A stretch of DNA of 60,047 nt from Armatimonadota bacterium (GTDB lineage Bacteria > Armatimonadota > Fimbriimonadia > Fimbriimonadales > ATM1): NCBI GenBank assembly GCA_021324165.1, contig JAJPJR010000049.1, forward strand, positions 1 through 60,047. The letters are read 5' to 3'. Shown one piece after another: positions 1-7,017 of the stretch; within the stretch, counting starts at the first letter, position 1; the number at the start of each line of letters is the position of its first letter. The position numbers and the translations under genes were made by a program. The notes under the pieces were generated by a model. That model searched no databases. It was not told the DNA's origin and was given only the letters and a program-made list of their open reading frames with translations.

Positions 1-252
1 ACAAACGAGAGGGCCGTCATCGCGGGCGACATCGCCATGCTGGCAGGCGAGGTAACGCCGGTCCTCAAAGCCCTTCGCGCCAACGGGCTCGACGTGGTTG
101 CCATCCACCACCACATGACCGGAAGCAAGCCGATGATCATCTTTCTTCACTATTGGGGCAAAGGCGAGGCGGCGACTTTGGCGAGAGGATTTAGAGCCGC
201 TCTCGATGTGCTGGGCAAGAAGGGCTTGGGTGGAATGAAGTCGGGTCAGTGA
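1..252 (+). CDS. DUF1259 (LppY/LpqO family) protein, C-terminal part
   Basis: The reading frame is open from base 1 and ends at TGA 250-252, so only the last 83 residues are inside the window. The fragment carries GEVTPVLKALRANG, a His-rich AIHHHMTGSKP stretch and FLHYWGKG, which match my memory of the C-terminal half of DUF1259 proteins (LppY/LpqO family), usually exported and of unknown function. The three consecutive histidines could bind metal; that is inference. The stop overlaps a GTG that opens the next short frame (GTGA at 249-252), suggesting an original operon. The start and any signal peptide lie outside the window. Confidence 0.72.
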   Translation, partial: TNERAVIAGDIAMLAGEVTPVLKALRANGLDVVAIHHHMTGSKPMIIFLHYWGKGEAATLARGFRAALDVLGKKGLGGMKSGQ

Positions 253-386
253 AAGTGCAAGCGCGGTCGTTCTCTTGCCGGCCTTTTTGTGTTGGGGTGG
301 CGGTGGCATTATCGGTGCTTGCGGCCGGGCAGAAAGTTGCGTTGCCGAAAGTGAATAAGGATGTCGTGATTGACGGAAGGTCGTGA
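249..386 (+). pseudogene. Short exported-protein remnant behind DUF1259
   Basis: A GTG at 249 overlaps the upstream stop and opens a 45-codon frame. It starts with basic residues, then has a hydrophobic stretch (VGVAVALSVLAAG) like a Sec signal peptide, then about 18 residues before TGA 384-386. The length and abrupt stop just after the signal peptide suggest a truncated exported protein. I do not recognise the family. It could instead be a genuine 45-residue peptide, but no repeats or Cys motifs support that. Confidence 0.35.
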
Positions 387-393
387 AACTCAC

Positions 394-543
394 ATGGACG
401 TTTCGGAGTTGACCAAGTCGTACGCGCCGTCGGGGCAGACTCTCTACTTCCTTCGGCTTGGCACGCTTGGCTTCGGCGTTCCTCAGGAATCGCAGGCATC
501 GTCATCATGGCGGGTCTGCACCGTTAGATTCAAACCCAGGTGA
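394..543 (+). pseudogene. Possible chromate-transporter (ChrA) N-terminal remnant
   Basis: This 49-codon frame contains LYFLRLGTLGFGVP, which resembles the first membrane segment of ChrA chromate transporters (typically LFLRLGTLGFGGP). After it the resemblance stops in this frame; a neighbouring frame reads GIAGIVIMAG, which might continue the same helix after a frameshift. The frame ends at TGA 541-543, inside the start of the next gene. I read it as decayed debris of an N-terminal ChrA segment. Only one short motif supports it, so the family call is weak. Confidence 0.33.
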
Positions 544-1526
544 AAGCCATGAATCTCCTCATATCAGCTGCCGTCGCTTCGGTCTTACTTTGCGGCTGCT
601 CCGGTTCTGCGCAGCAACCGTTGAAGAAGGTGGCCGAAGTGCCCCTTCCCGACGCGGTGAACCGATTCGACTATCAGAGCATTGACCAAGGCACTGGAAG
701 GCTCTATCTGTCGCACATGGGATCGGGCAAGTTAATCGTCTTCGACACCAAGACCAACCAGATCATCGCTAACCTGCCAGGCTACAAGACCGTGACAGGC
801 GTTCTCGCTGTGCCCGAGGAGGGCAAGTTCTACGGCTCGGCCGCCGGAACGCATGAGGTAGTCGTCGCAGACCTGAAGACGAACTCGGTGCTCGCGCGCG
901 TTGCGGGAGCAGATTTCCCTGATGGGATCGCTTACGCTCCGAAGGAAAGAAGGATATTCGTTTCCGACGAATCGGGTGGCATCGAACTGGTGATTGACGC
1001 TCGAACGAACAAGGCGCTTGGAAAGATCGAGCTTGGCGGCGAGGCCGGCAACTCCCATTTCGATCCGGTGACCGGTAAGATTTGGGTTGCCATCCAAACG
1101 CGGAACGAGATGGTTAGCATTGATCCTGCGGCGATGAAGATATCGGGAAGGCACCCGTTGCCGGGCAGCGATCATCCCCATGGATGGAGCTCGCTGAACG
1201 GCATCGCTTTCATCTCGTGCGAAGGAAACAACAAGCTTCTTGTGACGGATCTTCGGACGATGAAAGTCTTTCAATCCGTCAATGTGACCGAAGGCCCCGA
1301 CGTACTGGCGGTTGATGAGGGTCTGCGCAGGCTCTACGTGGGCTGCGAGGGTGGGGCGGTGGATGTCTTCCAGATTGAAACGTCGGGAAGGATCAAACCT
1401 CTCGGGAAGTTCTCCGCGCCGGCGGCTCACACGGTCGCAGTAGATCAGAAGACGCATCGGGTCTACATCGCCCTCAAGAATATCGGCGGCAAGCCGGAGC
1501 TTTGGGTTTTGGAGCCGACGAAATGA
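540..1526 (+). CDS. YVTN/YncE-type beta-propeller lipoprotein
   Basis: A GTG start at 540 gives 328 residues. Residues 1-20 form a signal peptide ending LLCGC, close to a lipoprotein box although Cys at the -2 position is unusual, so lipid anchoring is likely rather than certain. The rest is a series of blades with the pattern V-x-x-D-x-x-T-N-x-x-I (for example VFDTKTNQIIANL, VVADLKTNSVLARV, VIDARTNKALGKI, LVTDLRTMKVFQSV), typical of YncE/YVTN seven-bladed propellers. Such proteins sit in the periplasm or outside the cell and often bind partners; no enzymatic residue is apparent. The stop overlaps the next start (ATGA at 1523-1526), so the two genes are translationally coupled. Confidence 0.8.
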   Translation: MKAMNLLISAAVASVLLCGCSGSAQQPLKKVAEVPLPDAVNRFDYQSIDQGTGRLYLSHMGSGKLIVFDTKTNQIIANLPGYKTVTGVLAVPEEGKFYGSAAGTHEVVVADLKTNSVLARVAGADFPDGIAYAPKERRIFVSDESGGIELVIDARTNKALGKIELGGEAGNSHFDPVTGKIWVAIQTRNEMVSIDPAAMKISGRHPLPGSDHPHGWSSLNGIAFISCEGNNKLLVTDLRTMKVFQSVNVTEGPDVLAVDEGLRRLYVGCEGGAVDVFQIETSGRIKPLGKFSAPAAHTVAVDQKTHRVYIALKNIGGKPELWVLEPTK

Positions 1527-2500
1527 AAATCGCGCTCATGTGGCATGGCAATCGCGAGACACGCGACACCGTCAAGTTCGAAGAGCACCGACTTGGCCCC
1601 ACCGCCGAGGCTTTCCGGGCCGAAGGATTCGAAGTCGAGCCGTGCGTCTACAACGACGACTTTGCCGACGAAGCGCGTGAGCAACTCCTGAAAGTAGATG
1701 CGGTGCAAGTCTGGGTCAACCCAATCACAGACGACGGGCGCAATAGAGAAAACCTCGACGTTCTTCTAACTGAAATTGCTGAAGCAGGTGTTTTGGTACG
1801 AACTCATCCCGGCACGATTCAGAAAATGGGAACAAAGGAAGTGCTTTTCGCCACTCGCAAAATGAGTTGGGGTTCGGACGTGCGCCGATACGCGTCCGCG
1901 GAAGAAATGAGAATCGGGCTCCCGCAAGCGCTCAAGATTGGACCTCGAGTGCTCAAACAGTTTCGCGGACACTCGGGCCAGGGGATTTGGAAACTGACTC
2001 CTACCAACGATCCCAGCCGGGTTCTTGCAAAGCATGCCGTTCGAGGCAGCAAGGAAGAAGATTTGTCCATGGAGGAGTGGGCCGCCAGATGCGCCCCGTA
2101 CTTCAAAACGGGGCCAATGTTCGACCAGGAGTTCAACCCTCGAATCGCCGAGGGCACGATTCGGTGCTACTTCGTTCGTGACCGAATCGAGGGGTTTGGT
2201 CACCAAGAGGTGAACGCGCTGGTGCCGGGGTCCGACCCAGGTCCGCGCCTCTACTTCCCACCTGATAGATTGGACTTTCAAGACCTCAAACGGCAAGCGG
2301 AGGAGGAGTGGGTTCCGCAGCTGACGGAAACCGTCGGCGTTACCGAAGATGACTTGCCGATGCTATGGGACATTGACTTGATGTTTGCCGACGGCGGCTA
2401 CATGCTGTGTGAGATTAACGTCAGCTCGGTGTACCCCTATCCCGAAAGCGCCATGCGGCCGCTTGCTCGGGCGTTCAAATCAGCCTTAGCCGCTCGATGA
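1523..2500 (+). CDS. Cj0069-family protein, ATP-grasp-like
   Basis: I place the start at ATG 1523, which overlaps the preceding TGA, rather than at the upstream in-frame codon at 1502; this gives 325 residues. No signal peptide is visible, so the protein is probably cytoplasmic. It contains RTHPGTIQKMGTKEVLF, a Lys-rich middle (LKQFRGHSGQGIWKL), FDQEFNP and the C-terminal DIDLMFADGGYMLCEINVSS. The D..MF..G.....EIN ending resembles the metal- and ATP-binding end of ATP-grasp enzymes. I recall the family as Cj0069/DUF6815, function unknown. A carboxylate-amine or carboxylate-thiol ligase activity would be inference. It is coupled to the propeller lipoprotein gene. Confidence 0.68.
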   Translation: MKIALMWHGNRETRDTVKFEEHRLGPTAEAFRAEGFEVEPCVYNDDFADEAREQLLKVDAVQVWVNPITDDGRNRENLDVLLTEIAEAGVLVRTHPGTIQKMGTKEVLFATRKMSWGSDVRRYASAEEMRIGLPQALKIGPRVLKQFRGHSGQGIWKLTPTNDPSRVLAKHAVRGSKEEDLSMEEWAARCAPYFKTGPMFDQEFNPRIAEGTIRCYFVRDRIEGFGHQEVNALVPGSDPGPRLYFPPDRLDFQDLKRQAEEEWVPQLTETVGVTEDDLPMLWDIDLMFADGGYMLCEINVSSVYPYPESAMRPLARAFKSALAAR

Positions 2501-2667
2501 AGGGCTTCTGCCCATATTTCCGATAGAACAGTTCCGGCGTCGCCCGAACCCACCAAGCACAATACTGCTTTCGTATGGATTGCAATGGCCTCGTGGCCTT
2601 CGAATCCGACGAGAAACAGATCGAGTTTGCGCTCCATTTCTGAGGTCCGGTTGAACCAAAGCGGCGG
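2501..2667. other. Non-coding or remnant stretch left of the tRNA repeat
   Basis: No convincing gene is seen here. A minus-strand frame (2637 down to 2437) starts plausibly (MERKLDLFLVGFEGHEA) but runs into the antisense of the Cj0069-type gene, has no Shine-Dalgarno sequence and matches nothing I know. It may be a remnant. Confidence 0.4.
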
Positions 2668-2709
2668 TGGGTGGTATTGGATTTGAACCAGTGACTTCTA
2701 AAGTGTCAT
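2668..2709 (-). repeat. Partial tRNA-Val copy (3' half), att-like
   Basis: These 42 bases match 2891-2932, the part of the intact tRNA-Val gene running from the anticodon loop to the discriminator base, with only 3 mismatches and in the same orientation. Homology stops inside the anticodon stem-loop. A 3'-half copy of a tRNA gene is the usual footprint of a tyrosine-integrase attachment site. No integrase gene is present between or beside the copies in this window. Confidence 0.75.
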
Positions 2710-2890
2710 ACCACACGGACGCCGTTCACCAACATCTTTCAGGTTCAAATCCGACCCTTCTGACCCCATTCAACCCCGGAGCGCGGCATGGATAGGGCTC
2801 AAAATAGGGCTCAAAACGAGAATCCAACACAAAAAAACACGGAGGAAATCCTGCCCGAAGGCGCGCGGTCTGAGGGGGATTCGGAGATGG
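2710..2890. other. Spacer between the two tRNA-Val copies
   Basis: These 181 bases hold no plausible gene. They contain a tandem near-repeat of the 12-base unit ATAGGGCTCAAA (about 2790-2815) and an A-rich patch (about 2830-2838). The stretch may be scar left after loss of an integrated element. Confidence 0.45.
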
Positions 2891-2962
2891 TGGGCGGTAC
2901 TGGATTTGAACCAGTGACTTCTACAGTGTCATTGTAGCACTCTACCACTGAGTTAACCGCCC
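2891..2962 (-). tRNA. tRNA-Val (anticodon GAC)
   Basis: Read on the minus strand it folds as a 72-base cloverleaf. The acceptor GGGCGGT pairs with ACCGCCC; the D arm is ACTC/GAGT; the anticodon stem CTACA/TGTAG encloses loop ATGACAC with anticodon GAC; the variable loop is AAGTC; the T arm ACTGG/CCAGT has loop TTCAAAT; the discriminator is A. CCA is not encoded. Its 3' end points toward the partial copy at 2668-2709, and its 5' leader is duplicated at 3050-3106. Confidence 0.96.
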
Positions 2963-3013
2963 ACTGGGGGCGAAAGTCTACCTAAACGGGCGGTCACTTA
3001 CCCTTCATTTCAC
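2957..3013 (-). repeat. 57-bp direct repeat, copy 1 (tRNA-Val leader)
   Basis: This copy covers the first six bases of the tRNA gene and about 50 bases upstream of it. It matches 3050-3106 at 45 of the 46 flanking positions (31 bases on one side, 15 on the other). An 11-base core of equal length differs almost completely (GGGCGGTCACT here, ACCCCCTCGGG in the other copy). The flanks probably carry the tRNA promoter. Confidence 0.85.
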
Positions 3014-3049
3014 GGCCTCAAAACCGAGCGGAACAGGATTGTGGGTTGT

Positions 3050-3106
3050 CCGCCCACTGGGGCCGAAAGTCTACCTAAACACCCCCTCGGGTACCCTTCA
3101 TTTCAC
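3050..3106 (-). repeat. 57-bp direct repeat, copy 2
   Basis: This is the second copy of the tRNA-Val leader, 93 bases to the right of copy 1. Homology includes the first six bases of the tRNA (GGGCGG on the minus strand) and then stops, so no second tRNA is present. It ends 6 bases before the rex start codon and therefore forms the rex upstream region. The 11-base core differs from copy 1. Confidence 0.85.
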
Positions 3107-3112
3107 ATCTTT

Positions 3113-3739
3113 ATGCCCGAGCGAAGCAAGATTCCCGACCCGTCGCTCGCTCGGCTTGCAACCGTGTATCGCGCCCTGCTCGATTCGCAGCGAAATGGCC
3201 GAAAAAGCCTGAACAGCCTGGATTTGCAGGAACTCACGGGCATTGCGGCCACCCAGATTCGCAAAGATCTGAGCCACTTGGGCGAAATGGGAAAGCCCGG
3301 CGTGGGATATGACATCGGCGATCTGAAGCGCCGGATCGCGGAGCGGCTGAACCTGAGTCGAAGGCAGAAGTTTGCGATCATCGGCGCGGGCAGGCTGGGA
3401 CAGGCTCTGGCATCGTATCCCGGTTTGGTGGAGTTTAGTTTCAAACTCGCTGCCTTGTTCGATGTGGACAAAAAGAAGATCGGAAAGGTCGTGAACGGCG
3501 TGGCGATTCAACCGGCGGCTGAGATTTCGAAAAACCTTCGCCGCCATCGCGTTCGCATCGCGGTGCTGACGGTGCCCGCATCTGCGGCGCAAGGCGCTGC
3601 CGAAGCCGCCGTCCAGGGCGGAGCTCGATGGATTCTTAATTTCACACCGGCGCACATCGCTGTGCCTGCGGGCTGCGTCGTGCGCAACGTTTCTTTCACG
3701 AACGAGTTCGCGGTTCTCGCGCACTTCGTTGAAAAATGA
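3113..3739 (+). CDS. rex: Redox-sensing transcriptional repressor Rex
   Basis: Rex senses the NADH/NAD+ ratio and represses respiratory and fermentative genes when NADH is low. I use ATG 3113 (208 residues) because the upstream extension to 3041 runs through the 57-bp repeat and is not protein-like. Residues 1-70 are the winged helix, with the family signature LQELTGIAATQIRKDLSHLG. Residues 75-200 are a Rossmann domain with IIGAGRLGQALASY (GxGxxG) and LFDVDKKKIG. No Shine-Dalgarno sequence precedes the ATG. nadB follows directly, 1 base after the stop, tying redox sensing to NAD synthesis. Length is typical for Rex. Confidence 0.95.
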   Translation: MPERSKIPDPSLARLATVYRALLDSQRNGRKSLNSLDLQELTGIAATQIRKDLSHLGEMGKPGVGYDIGDLKRRIAERLNLSRRQKFAIIGAGRLGQALASYPGLVEFSFKLAALFDVDKKKIGKVVNGVAIQPAAEISKNLRRHRVRIAVLTVPASAAQGAAEAAVQGGARWILNFTPAHIAVPAGCVVRNVSFTNEFAVLAHFVEK

Positions 3740-3740
3740 G

Positions 3741-5276
3741 ATGCAAACGGTCGAAACCGATTTTCTGATCATCGGCAGCGGAATTGCGGGTTTGACCATC
3801 GCTTTGCGCGCCGCGAAATATGGACGCGTTCTGGTTGTTACCAAATCGGAAATTGCCGAATCGAACACCCGTTGGGCGCAGGGTGGAATCGCCGCGGCAG
3901 TGGGCGAAGACGATTCGTGGGGATTGCACGAACAGGACACGCTGACCGCAGGCGCGGGTCTTTGCGACAAGAACGCCGTGCGCTTTTTGGTGCAAAACGC
4001 CGTGCCGTGTTTGCAATGGCTGATTGACAACGGCGCTCATTTCGATTTGAGCACGCAAAACGGGTTTCCTCATTTGAGTTTGGGCAGAGAGGGAGGCCAC
4101 AGCCGAAACCGGATCGTTAGAAGGGCCGACCAATCGGGTTGGGAAATTGAACGCGCTTTGATCAACGCATCGCGGCAGCAGCCCAACATCACGATTCGAG
4201 AGTTTACGTTTGTCGAAAGTTTGTTGTTGAAAGGTTCGCGGTGCTGCGGTGCGGTAGCGCGTCCTGAACGCCAAGACGCGGTTTGCATCCAATCCAGAGC
4301 GGCGTTTTTGGCAACGGGAAGCTGCTGTCAAGTTTATCGTTACACCACGAATCCGCCAATTGCAACGGGCGATGGAATTGGGCTTGCGACAGCGGTTGGC
4401 GCAGAGATCAAAAACATGGAGTTCATTCAGTTTCATCCCACAACGCTATATTCGCGAACGCACCGAAGTTTTCTGATTTCAGAGGCGGTTCGGGGCGAAG
4501 GTGCGATTTTGCGCAATGTATTTGGACGTCGCTTTATGTTTGATTATGATCCCCGCGGCGAACTCGCTCCGCGCGATATTGTGGCGCGCGCCATTCATGC
4601 GGAAGCGCAAAAAACCGGCTCGCCATTTGTGCATTTGGATATGACGCACATTCCGCCTGCCGAACTTCAGCGGCGTTTTCCGAACATTCTTGAAACCCTC
4701 AAGGAAGCAGGAATTGACGCAACGCGCGACCCGGTGCCGGTTGTTCCCGCGGCGCATTATCAATGCGGAGGCGTCGTAACCGATTTAAACGGAAAAACGA
4801 ACGTAGACGGACTTTATGCGGCCGGAGAAGTCGCTTGCACAGGAGTGCACGGAGCCAACCGTTTGGCCAGCAACAGCCTTTTGGAAGCGTTGGTTTTTGG
4901 GTTTTCGGCCGCAGAACATGCCGCTGGTGCAGCCGAGCCGCCGAAAGATGGAAAGCCCGCACGAAACAGTCTGGCCGTTGTGCCGCATCAACTTGCGGAA
5001 GGCGTGCTATTTCGCCTCAAACGGCTGATGTGGGAACATGTCGGGATTGTTCGACGCACACACGGTTTGGAATTCGCAAAACACGAACTGGAAGAGATGA
5101 TGCGAGAGATGCCCGTCGGCGAGCCGTTCTTCGTGCGAGGCGCGCAAACCGCAAACATGCTGGTGTGCGCAAACTGGATCATCCAGCAGGCGCTTGCACG
5201 AAAGCAGAATGTGGGGCTTCATTATAACGCGGACTTGGACACGCCTTCGGAAACGCGCGATGCTTCGTCCAGTTGA
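3741..5276 (+). CDS. nadB: L-aspartate oxidase NadB
   Basis: This is an FAD flavoenzyme that oxidises L-aspartate to iminoaspartate, the first step of de novo NAD synthesis. ATG 3741, 1 base after the rex stop, gives 511 residues; a TTG at 3729 is a weaker alternative. The FAD dinucleotide motif GSGIAGL lies at residues 12-18, followed by SNTRWAQGGIAAA, the active-site GREGGHSRNRI, IQFHPTTLY, SEAVRGEGA, AHYQCGGV and GANRLASNSLLEALVFG, all typical of NadB rather than succinate dehydrogenase. The C-terminal helical domain is present. nadA and nadC are not in the window. The 3' end overlaps the convergent gene by 98 bases. Confidence 0.95.
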   Translation: MQTVETDFLIIGSGIAGLTIALRAAKYGRVLVVTKSEIAESNTRWAQGGIAAAVGEDDSWGLHEQDTLTAGAGLCDKNAVRFLVQNAVPCLQWLIDNGAHFDLSTQNGFPHLSLGREGGHSRNRIVRRADQSGWEIERALINASRQQPNITIREFTFVESLLLKGSRCCGAVARPERQDAVCIQSRAAFLATGSCCQVYRYTTNPPIATGDGIGLATAVGAEIKNMEFIQFHPTTLYSRTHRSFLISEAVRGEGAILRNVFGRRFMFDYDPRGELAPRDIVARAIHAEAQKTGSPFVHLDMTHIPPAELQRRFPNILETLKEAGIDATRDPVPVVPAAHYQCGGVVTDLNGKTNVDGLYAAGEVACTGVHGANRLASNSLLEALVFGFSAAEHAAGAAEPPKDGKPARNSLAVVPHQLAEGVLFRLKRLMWEHVGIVRRTHGLEFAKHELEEMMREMPVGEPFFVRGAQTANMLVCANWIIQQALARKQNVGLHYNADLDTPSETRDASSS

Positions 5277-7017
5277 GATGAACCGACCACGGGCCGCCGC
5301 GCGCGGGGCTCACGCGAAGCGCATATCCTCCGGGCCTTTTCAGAAGTTCGCATTTTGCAGTCGGAGTGGACGCGCCAAGCTGAAGATTTTCGCTCGTGAA
5401 AATGCGATGTTCTTGCACAGAAGTCGAACTCGAGGTTCCGCTGATTTGCAGTCCGCCGCCGGCCCGCACGACCGCGATTCGTCCCACCGACTCAGCGCCG
5501 ATTCCTATTGGCGATATCAACGCCTGAAACCAGTCCGGCGGTTTCGTTCCGCTGAGGGGGATGCTGGGGAACAGCCAACTGCGCAAAACATAAAACGGAG
5601 AACTGCCCGACGCGCGATCGCCGACCAATGCCGCATTCATCAGTCCTGCGACAAAACGATCTTCCGCTGATGGCGAGAACGCACAGCCGATTGCACAAAG
5701 CGCGGCGGCATCGCGTTTTTGCTGCATCGAGGTTCCCGGCGGAAGCATGCCTGCCCAATCCGTTCCGTTCAAAACGCTGATGAGCGCGTTTGGATTTTCG
5801 TTGAATGCCATTTGCATGAGCCCCCATGCGGCGGCGGATGCAGCTCCTTCGCCGCCGGATTCAAAAAACAGAGGGGTTTTCGATATGCGCTCAACTTTAG
5901 GAGATGCAAACGCTTCTTTGAAATCGCGCTCGGCTTCGGTGAGAGCGTCGAGCGCTGCGCTGTCGGCGATGCCCGCCGTGAAAGCAAGAGTGGTTTGCGC
6001 GATGGACGGCGCGTCGAGATAACTGATGGTGGAAGGAAGCAGCGGAGACAGATTGGGGCCGCTGACAACCGATGCGCCGGGCCGGAGCTGCCGCGCAAAC
6101 AGCTTGATGGTGATGGACGTGCCAGAAAGTGCGCGCAGCGGCGAGCCTCCTGCATCTGCTGCAACAGTTTCGCCCGAAACAATCGCGATCTGTTTTGCGG
6201 CAGCCGCCGAATAAACCGCTTGTGGCAGAATGGCGCCGGGCTTATCGAAGGTGATTGTTCCCGTGAGTGCATCGCCCTTTGCCGAAACTTTGATCGCCGC
6301 AATGCGCGGAGCCGCCCCCATGTGCAATGGAAGAATCGGACGAACGCGTTCGACCATCTTGCCGAGTTCGGATGCGTTGCGCGTGGCGATTTCGGACGTT
6401 CCGAACGGTGTGCGGATTCGCACTCTTCCCGAAAACATCGGTTTGGCTTCGATCACAAACCCTTTTTCGGTTTTGCGCGCGGTGAGCGATGCTCCGCCCG
6501 GATCGAAACACAAAAGAATTGGCGGACGAGGAGCCGGCCAACTGAGAATGACCCAGTTGACCACCGGAGTGGGCACGCCTTCTCCAACGCTGCCTTCGTT
6601 CCACGTCAAGAACGGCGGTTCCACTCCATCGGCGCGAAGTTCGAAACTGGATGGGCAGTCCAATGAAAAGCCAAGTGAACAGAGTTCATACAACACACGC
6701 GAAGGGATGTTGCGTCCGACATTCAGATTGAAACTTGCCCAATAACTTGAGGCTGCGCCGAAACCACGCACCGACGTTTCGGGCGCGAACGCGATCGAAA
6801 CGGCGTTGGGAGAACGCACGCGAAAAGAGGTGGGCGTCAGGTCAAGGGTTTGCAGGCGGCAGTCGTTTGAGATGCCGAACTGCCCATAGCCGCTAAGAAG
6901 CGCGCCGAGTGCGATGCTGAGGCTAACGCCCTGCAACGTTCCCCAATTGAAAACCGAACTTTTGCGTTGATGGCGAATAGGTGAGAGCGATTTCGCGTCC
7001 TCCAAGACTGTACCCAA
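5179..7017 (-). CDS. Exported protein of unknown function, last gene of envelope operon
   Basis: This is a 612-residue frame from a TTG at 7017; an internal TTG at 6936 is an alternative. It overlaps the end of the upstream barrel gene by 95 bases with the TTG at 7017, or 14 with the one at 6936. A hydrophobic segment (GVSLSIALGALLSGYG) at residues 30-45, preceded by basic residues, acts as signal peptide or anchor. The remainder is rich in Ser, Ala, Pro and Gly and beta-strand-like, with a more helical part at about 340-470 (TEAERDFKEAFASPKVERISK, GLMQMAFNENP). I recognise no family or catalytic motif. Its place at the end of a run of exported-protein genes suggests an envelope role. The last 33 residues are antisense to nadB. 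Confidence 0.65.
   Translation of the reverse strand: MGTVLEDAKSLSPIRHQRKSSVFNWGTLQGVSLSIALGALLSGYGQFGISNDCRLQTLDLTPTSFRVRSPNAVSIAFAPETSVRGFGAASSYWASFNLNVGRNIPSRVLYELCSLGFSLDCPSSFELRADGVEPPFLTWNEGSVGEGVPTPVVNWVILSWPAPRPPILLCFDPGGASLTARKTEKGFVIEAKPMFSGRVRIRTPFGTSEIATRNASELGKMVERVRPILPLHMGAAPRIAAIKVSAKGDALTGTITFDKPGAILPQAVYSAAAAKQIAIVSGETVAADAGGSPLRALSGTSITIKLFARQLRPGASVVSGPNLSPLLPSTISYLDAPSIAQTTLAFTAGIADSAALDALTEAERDFKEAFASPKVERISKTPLFFESGGEGAASAAAWGLMQMAFNENPNALISVLNGTDWAGMLPPGTSMQQKRDAAALCAIGCAFSPSAEDRFVAGLMNAALVGDRASGSSPFYVLRSWLFPSIPLSGTKPPDWFQALISPIGIGAESVGRIAVVRAGGGLQISGTSSSTSVQEHRIFTSENLQLGASTPTAKCELLKRPGGYALRVSPARGGPWSVHLNWTKHRAFPKACPSPRYNEAPHSAFVQAPAG

Noticed and set aside
2738-2767. 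Possible second tRNA 3' fragment (GGTTCAAATCC followed by GACCCC)
   Set aside because: It has a T-loop-like string, but the stem bases on either side do not pair and no acceptor partner is present.
2990-3112. Rex operator upstream of rex
   Set aside because: Only TTTCAC half-sites are seen at the ends of the 57-bp repeats; no inverted partner gives a Rex-type palindrome.
3098-4030. 310-residue minus-strand frame over rex and nadB
   Set aside because: It is a composition-driven shadow: Arg/Ser/Ala-rich, with no domain, opposite two genes with clear motifs.
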